From: Candidatus Rubrivivax defluviihabitans
GTDB lineage: Bacteria > Pseudomonadota > Gammaproteobacteria > Burkholderiales > Burkholderiaceae_C
NCBI GenBank assembly: GCA_016709385.1
Contig: JADJMW010000004.1
Span: 62,001-126,000, forward strand
Direction: 5' to 3'
DNA length: 64,000 nucleotides
Part shown: positions 59,053-64,000 of the stretch, piece after piece
Layout of the letters: each line of letters starts with the position of its first letter
Numbering within the stretch: the first letter of the stretch is position 1
Position numbers and translations under genes: made by a program
Notes under the pieces: generated by a model
Told to the model about the DNA's origin: nothing
Databases searched by the model: none
What the model saw: only the letters and a program-made list of their open reading frames with translations

Positions 59053-60153
59053 TCAGGCCGCTGCGCGCAAGCGCATTCCGCGGTCTGCGACCGCGGCCGC
59101 GGAAGTGGCGCCGCGAAGCGGTGCGTCGCGCAGAATGCCGAACAGGTCCTTCGGGTCTGGCGAGTGCGGCACGAGTTCGATGGTTTCGCCGATGCCCAGC
59201 TCGGCCGCCGTATCGCGCATGAAGGCCAGCGCCGCATAGTCCTCGAGCGCGAAGCCCACCGAGTCGAAGACGGTCACTTCGGCGGCATGGCTGCGGCCCG
59301 GGTGCGTGCCCGCCAGCACCTGCCAGAACTCGGTCACGGCGAAGTCCGCCGGCAGCTGCTGGATGTCGCCTTCGATGCGGGTCTGCGGCTCGTATTCGAC
59401 GAAGACCGTCGCCGCCTCGAGCACGCCGCGGTGCAGTTCGGTCTTGCCCGGGCAGTCGCCGCCGACGGCATTGAGGTGCATGCCGGGCTCGATCATTTCC
59501 GGCGTGAGGATCGTCGCGTTGCTCTTGTCGGCGGTGACCGTGGTCACGATATCGGCGCCGCGCACGGCCTCGGCGATGCTGGCGCACAGGCGCAGTTCCA
59601 GCCCCTGGCCGGCCAGGTTGGCCGCCAGCTTGGCGCTGGCCCGCGGGTCGGTGTCGAACAGGCGCAGTTCGCGCACGCCGACCCCGTCGCGGAAGGCCAG
59701 CGCCTGGAATTCGCTCTGCGCGCCGTTGCCGATGAGCGCCATGCTGCGGCTGCCCGGTCGGGCCAGCTTGCGCGCCGCCAGCGCCGACATGGCGGCGGTG
59801 CGGATGGCGGTGGTCAGCGTCAGCTCCGACAGCAGGCACGGCGTGCCGGTGGCCACGTCGGCCAGCACACCGAAGGCCATCACCGTGGGCAGGCCGTGGC
59901 GGTGGTTGCCGGGGTGGCCGTTGACGTATTTGAAGGCGAACTGCGAGGCGTCGGCGATCGGCATCAGCTCGATCACGCCCACCGCCGAATGGCAAGCCAG
60001 CCGCGCGCTCTTGTCGAAATCGTGCCAGCGCAGGAATTCGCGCTCGATGCGCTCGGCCACGCCGGCGATGCAGGCCGAAAGCCCCTTGCGCCGCACGAGG
60101 CGGACCATGTCGGGCGCGCTGAGGTAGACCGTGGTGGGGTGGTGGGGCGGCAT
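59053..60153 (-). CDS. Ornithine cyclodeaminase
   Basis: A 366-aa NAD-dependent enzyme of the ornithine cyclodeaminase/mu-crystallin family; it converts ornithine to proline and ammonia. Visible: FKYVNGHPGNHRHGLPTVM (substrate site), TAIRTAAMSALAARKL, the Rossmann loop IGNGAQSE (about 140-147), the Asp of DTDP, and a late NAVGGDCPGKTEL with Asp in the active-site loop. Length is normal. The start is ATG 60153. It is directly upstream of putA on the same strand, so the pair could feed ornithine nitrogen and carbon into glutamate. Its upstream region is AT-rich with two palindromes. Confidence 0.88.
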   Translation of the reverse strand: MPPHHPTTVYLSAPDMVRLVRRKGLSACIAGVAERIEREFLRWHDFDKSARLACHSAVGVIELMPIADASQFAFKYVNGHPGNHRHGLPTVMAFGVLADVATGTPCLLSELTLTTAIRTAAMSALAARKLARPGSRSMALIGNGAQSEFQALAFRDGVGVRELRLFDTDPRASAKLAANLAGQGLELRLCASIAEAVRGADIVTTVTADKSNATILTPEMIEPGMHLNAVGGDCPGKTELHRGVLEAATVFVEYEPQTRIEGDIQQLPADFAVTEFWQVLAGTHPGRSHAAEVTVFDSVGFALEDYAALAFMRDTAAELGIGETIELVPHSPDPKDLFGILRDAPLRGATSAAAVADRGMRLRAAA

Positions 60154-60260
60154 GGCTGAGCTTCCGGGTTCGATGCCCGGAGTCTCACGGCGGTGCGCGG
60201 CAGTTGGAAGTGGCAACTGTGCCTTGAAAAAGCCAGAGTCCTGCCGAAACGACAGTACAA

Positions 60261-60285
60261 ATTGTCAATATGTTGAATTGGCAAT
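60261..60285. promoter_or_regulatory. Twin ATTG-N-CAAT palindromes upstream of ornithine cyclodeaminase
   Basis: ATTGTCAAT (60261-60269) and ATTGGCAAT (60277-60285) are each palindromic and lie 16 bases centre to centre in a markedly AT-rich island. They are about 110-130 bases upstream of the cyclodeaminase ATG. Both are followed by AT, making ATTGNCAATAT direct repeats. They resemble an operator array for an Lrp/AsnC-type protein. A TTGACA-like hexamer on the minus strand overlaps the first one. Confidence 0.5.
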
Positions 60286-60364
60286 ATCAATGTCTGCGGT
60301 CGGCTCGGATGTGGATCCAGCGCAGGACAGGGCCCCGAGGCTTGGGCGCGGCCAGACGCAAACC

Positions 60365-60429
60365 GGCCCGTGCGAGCAGCAACTCGCATGGGCCTGGGTG
60401 TCACGGGCCCGCCAGCGGGCGGCCCGTGA
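60365..60429 (-). terminator. Two consecutive hairpins downstream of the DUF4148 gene
   Basis: Stem 1 (nearest the gene): TCACGGGCC 60401-60409 / GGCCCGTGA 60421-60429. Stem 2: GGCCCGTGCGAG 60365-60376 / CTCGCATGGGCC 60383-60394, with one G-T wobble and a 6-base loop, followed on the minus strand by GGTTTGCG. The pair begins 6 bases after the stop codon, so it probably ends that transcript. Confidence 0.45.
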
Positions 60430-60435
60430 AGGGGG

Positions 60436-60798
60436 TCAGCGGCCGATCTGCGCCGTGCGCACGGCGCTTTCCGGCTTGGCGCCCGAAATCATCACGCTGA
60501 AGGCGTTGTGCTCGCTGTTCAGCCGTTGCACTTCACCGTTGGCGATGGCGGTCAGCGTCTCTGCCCTGACTTCGGCGCGGCTGAGCTGGCTCGAGAAGGG
60601 CGCGCCCTTCTGGTAGTCGGCCTCGGTCACGAGCAGGTTGCCGGCAGCACGCGCCTGCGCCAGTTCGGACTGCACCTGGGCGCGGCTGAGGCTGGAGCTG
60701 ACAGGCTGCGGCATTTCGTAGGTGGCTTCCTGCGCGAAGGCGGTGCCGGCGGCGGCGAACGAAACGGCGATGGCGGCGATGAGGGTCGAAGTCTTCAT
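60436..60798 (-). CDS. DUF4148 domain-containing exported protein
   Basis: A 120-aa small exported protein with a signal peptide (cleavage after TAFA, about 22). The mature part holds two copies of the short DUF4148 motif, LSRAQVQSELAQARAAG and LSRAEVRAETLTAIANG. This family is expanded in Burkholderiales and unassigned in function. AAGGAACG precedes ATG 60798. It diverges from the two-component regulator gene with 193 bases between, and may be its target. Confidence 0.9.
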   Translation of the reverse strand: MKTSTLIAAIAVSFAAAGTAFAQEATYEMPQPVSSSLSRAQVQSELAQARAAGNLLVTEADYQKGAPFSSQLSRAEVRAETLTAIANGEVQRLNSEHNAFSVMISGAKPESAVRTAQIGR

Positions 60799-60911
60799 GA
60801 TGCGTTCCTTGGTGGGTTGGATGACAGTGGGGTTCGTTACCTGAGGCCGGCTTGGCTGCCGACCACGGAATGAATTCTGAAAACCCAGAGTCACGCCGGC
60901 CGAACAGCCAG

Positions 60912-60927
60912 ATGACAAATTCGTAAT
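60912..60927. promoter_or_regulatory. Interrupted palindrome in the DUF4148 / response-regulator divergent promoter
   Basis: ATGACAAATTCGTAAT pairs six of eight positions around a central AATT (pattern ATnACnAATTnGTnAT). It is AT-rich against a GC-rich background, 65 bases before the regulator ATG and 114 before the DUF4148 ATG. Similar TGACAA-type palindromes serve CusR/CopR-class regulators, so autoregulation is plausible. Confidence 0.4.
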
Positions 60928-60991
60928 CCAGCGCCGGGCCGGAAAATGCGACCATTCGGGCCCTTGTCAAACCCGCAACAACGGTGCGCGC

Positions 60992-61675
60992 ATGCGACTC
61001 CTGGTCGTCGAAGACGAAGTCAAGCTGGCCCAGTACCTGCACAAGGGCCTCACCGAGAACGGCCACGTCGTCGACCTCGTGCACGACGGCATCGAGGGCC
61101 GGCGCCTGGCCGTGGGCGGCGACTACGACCTGGTGCTGCTCGACCTGATGCTGCCCGGCGTCGACGGCTTCGGCGTGCTGGCGGCGCTGCGCGCGGCCCA
61201 GCGCAACACGCCGGTGCTCATGCTCACGGCGCGCGGTCAGGTCGAGGACCGCGTGCGCGGGCTGGAGCAGGGCGCCGACGACTATCTCGTCAAGCCCTTT
61301 GCCTTCTCCGAACTGCTGGCGCGGGTGGGCGCGCTGTTGCGCCGCGGTGCGCCGGCCGGTGCGCAGGCCGCCACGCAACTGCAGCTGGGCGACCTGGAGC
61401 TCGACCTGGTCAGCCGCAAGGCGCAGCGCGCGCAGCAGCGGCTGGACCTCACGGCCAAGGAATTCAAGCTGCTGGCGCTGCTGTTGCGCCGGCGCGGCCA
61501 GATCCTTTCGCGCACCCTGCTGGCCGAGCAGGTGTGGGACATGAATTTCGACTCCGACACCAACGTCGTCGAAGTCGCCGTGCGCCGCTTGCGTGCCAAG
61601 CTCGACGACCCCTTCCCGGCCAAGCTGCTGCACACCGTGCGCGGCATGGGCTATGTGCTGGAGGAACGTTCGTGA
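60992..61675 (+). CDS. OmpR-family response regulator (heavy-metal or QseB/PmrA-like group)
   Basis: A 227-aa regulator: a receiver (about 1-115) with EDE at 7-9, acceptor Asp in LLDLMLPG (about 51), Thr in LMLTARG and Lys in VKPFAFSE, and a winged-helix effector domain (about 130-225) with [17 protein letters not shown] and [12 protein letters not shown]. Its stop overlaps the kinase GTG by four bases, giving a coupled pair. The divergent DUF4148 gene and its own promoter are likely targets. Confidence 0.92.
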   Translation: MRLLVVEDEVKLAQYLHKGLTENGHVVDLVHDGIEGRRLAVGGDYDLVLLDLMLPGVDGFGVLAALRAAQRNTPVLMLTARGQVEDRVRGLEQGADDYLVKPFAFSELLARVGALLRRGAPAGAQAATQLQLGDLELDLVSRKAQRAQQRLDLTAKEFKLLALLLRRRGQILSRTLLAEQVWDMNFDSDTNVVEVAVRRLRAKLDDPFPAKLLHTVRGMGYVLEERS

Positions 61676-63102
61676 GCAACGAAGGGCCAACGGCGCAGGT
61701 GCTGCCACCGCCTGAAGTCCTGGCTGCGGCGGCCGGGCCGCTCTCGGTCATGGGCGCGTGTTCCGGCGCGACCTGCTCGCACGCCATCAGCACCCGGCTC
61801 TCGCGCAAGCTGGCCATCTTCACGATGGTGGTGCTGGGCGTGCTGTTCACCGTGACCTGGGGCATGGTGAAGATGATCCTGGTCGAGCGCAACACGGCCG
61901 ACCTGGCGGCGCGCTGCGAACTCATCACCGACGTCGTCGGCCGCGCCGCCGACCAGGGCGAGGCCGCCGTGCTCGCGCGGCTGATGTCCGACGCGCCCAT
62001 GCGCGCCAGCACGCGGCTCGAGGTCTGGCGCGCCGACGGCAGCCTGCTCTTCGCCGACCAGGATGCCGAGAACCTGCATCGCTCGGCGCACACGCAGGTG
62101 AAAGTGTTCACCATCGAGACCCCGGCGCTGGCCGGTGGCCAGGTGAAGGCGCGTTATACGGTGGACTATGCGCGCGACGCGGCGATGGGCACGCGCTGGG
62201 CCTGGGTGCTGATCTTCGTCACCCTGGCCGCGGGCGCCCTGGTTGCGGCCGGGACGCGCTGGCACGTGCGGCACGGCCTGATCCCGCTGCGCGAGCTGGC
62301 GGCTCAGACCCGCGCCATCTCGGCGCGCGACCTGCATCGCCGTCTGGCGCTGGTCGACCCGGCCGAGGAACTGCTGCCCTGGATCGAGCAGTTCAACGCC
62401 CTCATGCAGCGCCTGGAAGGCGCCTATGCGCAGCTCGAGGGCTTCAACGCCGACGTGGCGCACGAATTGCGCACGCCACTGACCACGCTGATCGGCCAGA
62501 CCGAACTGGCGTTGTCGCGCGAGCGTTCAGTGGACTCGCTGCGCGACACCCTGGTGTCCAACCTGGAGGAAATGCAGCGCCTGGCCGGCATGGTCAACGA
62601 CATGCTGTTCCTGTCGCAGGCCGACCGCGGCGCGGTGGCGCGGCGCGGCCGGCCGGCGAGCCTGGCCGCGCTGGCGCATCAGGTGGTGGAATTCCACGAA
62701 GCCACGCTGGAAGACGCCGGGCTGGCGCTGCGCGTGCAGGGTGACGCCACGGCCGCGGTGGACGAGCCGCTGTTCAAGCGGGCGCTTTCCAACCTGCTGG
62801 GCAACGCCACGCGCTTTGCGCGACGCGGCTCCACGGTGCTGATCCATATCGCGGCCAGGGCGGACGGCCAGGCGCAGGTGGTGGTGATGAACAGCGGCGA
62901 GCCGATCGACCCGAAGTCGCTGCCGCGGCTGTTCGACCGCTTCTTCCGCGCCGATGCGTCGCGCTGCTGCGATGGTGAAACGCACCACGGCCTGGGCCTG
63001 GCCATCGTGGCGGCCATCGCGCGCATGCACGACGGCCACACCGTGGCCGAGTCGCAGGGCGGCTTCACGAGCGTGGGGTTCACGCTGGCCACGACGCCCT
63101 GA
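61672..63102 (+). CDS. CusS/IrlS-like membrane sensor histidine kinase
   Basis: A 476-aa kinase. An unusual 45-residue cytoplasmic leader containing CSGATCSH is followed by TM1 (about 48-70), a short periplasmic domain (about 70-180), TM2 (about 183-204), HAMP (about 205-260), HisKA with [11 protein letters not shown] (His about 266) and HATPase_c with [21 protein letters not shown] and HHGLGLAIV. The N-x-G version of G1 (VVMNSGEPI) is usual in the heavy-metal sensor branch. The start is GTG 61672 behind GGAGGAACG; an ATG at 61750 would remove most of the leader. Confidence 0.88.
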   Translation: MSNEGPTAQVLPPPEVLAAAAGPLSVMGACSGATCSHAISTRLSRKLAIFTMVVLGVLFTVTWGMVKMILVERNTADLAARCELITDVVGRAADQGEAAVLARLMSDAPMRASTRLEVWRADGSLLFADQDAENLHRSAHTQVKVFTIETPALAGGQVKARYTVDYARDAAMGTRWAWVLIFVTLAAGALVAAGTRWHVRHGLIPLRELAAQTRAISARDLHRRLALVDPAEELLPWIEQFNALMQRLEGAYAQLEGFNADVAHELRTPLTTLIGQTELALSRERSVDSLRDTLVSNLEEMQRLAGMVNDMLFLSQADRGAVARRGRPASLAALAHQVVEFHEATLEDAGLALRVQGDATAAVDEPLFKRALSNLLGNATRFARRGSTVLIHIAARADGQAQVVVMNSGEPIDPKSLPRLFDRFFRADASRCCDGETHHGLGLAIVAAIARMHDGHTVAESQGGFTSVGFTLATTP

Positions 63103-63146
63103 CCGGCGCGCCGCGGGGCTGGCCTCGGTCGCACTCCAGAGGCGGC

Positions 63147-63395
63147 TCAGCGGTAGAACGCTTCCACCGTGCCCTTCAGCTTGATCAGCAGCGGCCGGCC
63201 CTTGCGGTCCACCGTGCGGCCGGCGGCCACCTTCACCCAGCCCTCGCTGATGCAGTATTCCTCGACGTCGGAACGCTCCTTGCCGTTGAGGCGGATGCCG
63301 ATGTCGCGCTGGAACGCGGCCGCCACGTGGTGCGGACTTCGCGGGTCCAGCGACAAGCGGTCGGGCAGCGGGGGCGCGGCGGGGGTGTCGTTCAT
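63147..63395 (-). CDS. DUF3297 family protein
   Basis: An 82-aa small soluble protein. It matches DUF3297 throughout: LPDRLSLDPRSPHH, RDIGIRLNGKERSDVEEYC, SEGWVKVAAG and DRKGRPLLIKLKG. Function unknown. The start is ATG 63395; upstream in-frame codons are not conserved. It lies 60 bases downstream of the rhomboid gene on the same strand. Confidence 0.88.
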   Translation of the reverse strand: MNDTPAAPPLPDRLSLDPRSPHHVAAAFQRDIGIRLNGKERSDVEEYCISEGWVKVAAGRTVDRKGRPLLIKLKGTVEAFYR

Positions 63396-63455
63396 GGTGG
63401 CGTGGCGTTCGGGCAGGTGCAGGGAAAGCGGCATTGTCCCGCAGCGCCCGCAGCG

Positions 63456-64000
63456 TCAGGCGAGGACGAGCCGCCAGGCCCGCGCCACTGCCGCGGGGTC
63501 GGTGAGCACGACGAAGGCCACGCCGGCCAGCGCACCGGCCAGATGCGCGTCGTGGTTGACGCGGCCGCGGGCCTGGCGTGCGGCGTACCAGCTGTAGGCC
63601 AGATAGGCCAGCGCGAACAGCGGCGCGGGAATCGGCACCGGGATCGGCAGGATGAAGATCGATGACTTCGGCGCATACACGATGGCCGCGAACAGCACTG
63701 CCAGGATGGCACCCGACGCGCCCAGGCAGCGGTAGCCCGGGTCGTGCCGGTGCTTGAAATAGGTGCCCACGCTGCTGAACAGCAGGCCGAAGGCATACAG
63801 CGCCGCGAAACGTGCGCTGCCGATCTGGCGTTCCAGCGCAAAGCCGAAGGCCCAGAAGGTGAAGGCGTTGAAGAACAGGTGGCCCAGGTCGGCGTGCAGG
63901 AAGGCGCTGGCGACGGGTGTGGCGTACTCGCGCCGCCGCAACAGCCAGTAGGGGCGGAACAGGTTGCGTTCGACGATCGCGGGTACCGCGAACAGGCCGG
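63456..64000 (-). CDS. Rhomboid-family intramembrane serine protease, N-terminus beyond the right edge
   Basis: At least 181 codons are in the window and the frame stays open to the edge (upstream residues read NLFRPYWLLRRREYATPVASA). Rhomboid marks: HADLGHLFFNAFTFWAFG (the His-x4-His-x3-Asn pattern of helix 2), GASGAI (catalytic Ser) and DAHLAGALAG (catalytic His). The remaining sequence suggests six membrane helices. Family members cleave single-pass membrane proteins within the bilayer. The start codon lies outside the window, and the substrate is unknown. Confidence 0.9.
   Translation of the reverse strand, partial: GLFAVPAIVERNLFRPYWLLRRREYATPVASAFLHADLGHLFFNAFTFWAFGFALERQIGSARFAALYAFGLLFSSVGTYFKHRHDPGYRCLGASGAILAVLFAAIVYAPKSSIFILPIPVPIPAPLFALAYLAYSWYAARQARGRVNHDAHLAGALAGVAFVVLTDPAAVARAWRLVLA

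Overview
The window is high-GC, gene-dense DNA on both strands with short intergenic gaps. DUF4148 and DUF3297 proteins, PutA without an N-terminal DNA-binding domain, a single LolC-type permease, and the RecJ, GluQ and FKBP neighbourhoods all point to a betaproteobacterium of the order Burkholderiales. Genus cannot be fixed from sequence alone. I saw no rRNA, tRNA, CRISPR array, complete insertion sequence or prophage. No unannotated stretch exceeds about 300 bases. The larger gaps (24.7, 34.0, 38.1, 53.0 and 60.2 kb) hold promoters or hairpins, or show nothing recognisable.

Layout. 0-6.4 kb: a DASS-family dicarboxylate carrier, a soluble PAS-rich hybrid histidine kinase, and a LytS/LytTR two-component pair. 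6.6-7.9 kb: a MetE-core methionine synthase and a small membrane protein. 7.9-24.7 kb: the centre of interest, a lipid/polyketide locus. It holds an Sfp-type phosphopantetheinyl transferase, a very large acetyl-CoA-carboxylase-like fusion, a Pfa-like synthase (KS-AT-KS-ACPx4-KR-DH) and a long acyl-CoA dehydrogenase. 24.8-30.2 kb: DUF599, WrbA-like flavoprotein, pirin with a divergent LysR regulator, GluQ, FKBP and a ParE-type toxin-antitoxin pair. 30.3-33.8 kb: a decayed MmeI-like restriction-modification gene. 34.1-36.6 kb: a histidine-rich exported protein and a ZnuD-like TonB receptor. 36.7-44.0 kb: housekeeping genes rhlE, RNase AM, lolD, lolC and recJ. 44.1-53.7 kb: sugar dehydrogenase, sensor kinase, MFS carrier, patatin, two glutathione transferases, uracil permease and a chalcone-isomerase-fold protein. 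53.9-60.2 kb: an Lrp-type regulator with putA and ornithine cyclodeaminase. 60.4-64 kb: DUF4148, a metal-type two-component system, DUF3297 and a rhomboid protease cut by the right edge.

The lipid locus reads as one programme. Minus-strand genes run acyl-CoA dehydrogenase, then synthase, then carboxylase-like fusion, with gaps of 38 bases or less. The PPTase that would activate the carrier domains converges on the end of that operon. Three features make it odd. All four tandem carrier domains have threonine where the phosphopantetheinylated serine is expected. The carboxylase fusion keeps a biotin carrier and a carboxyltransferase, but its biotin-carboxylase domain has lost its ATP lid and catalytic motifs. 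The synthase frame is broken twice: an in-frame TGA between carrier domains 2 and 3, made by two compensating indels, and a frameshift that cuts the dehydratase between its two hotdog halves. Whether those breaks are real or assembly errors in GC-rich repeats decides whether the pathway works.

A second coherent unit is ornithine to proline to glutamate catabolism: ornithine cyclodeaminase, then PutA, with a convergent Lrp/AsnC regulator. Beside that regulator lies an internally deleted second cyclodeaminase. Twin ATTG-N-CAAT palindromes lie upstream of the intact cyclodeaminase.
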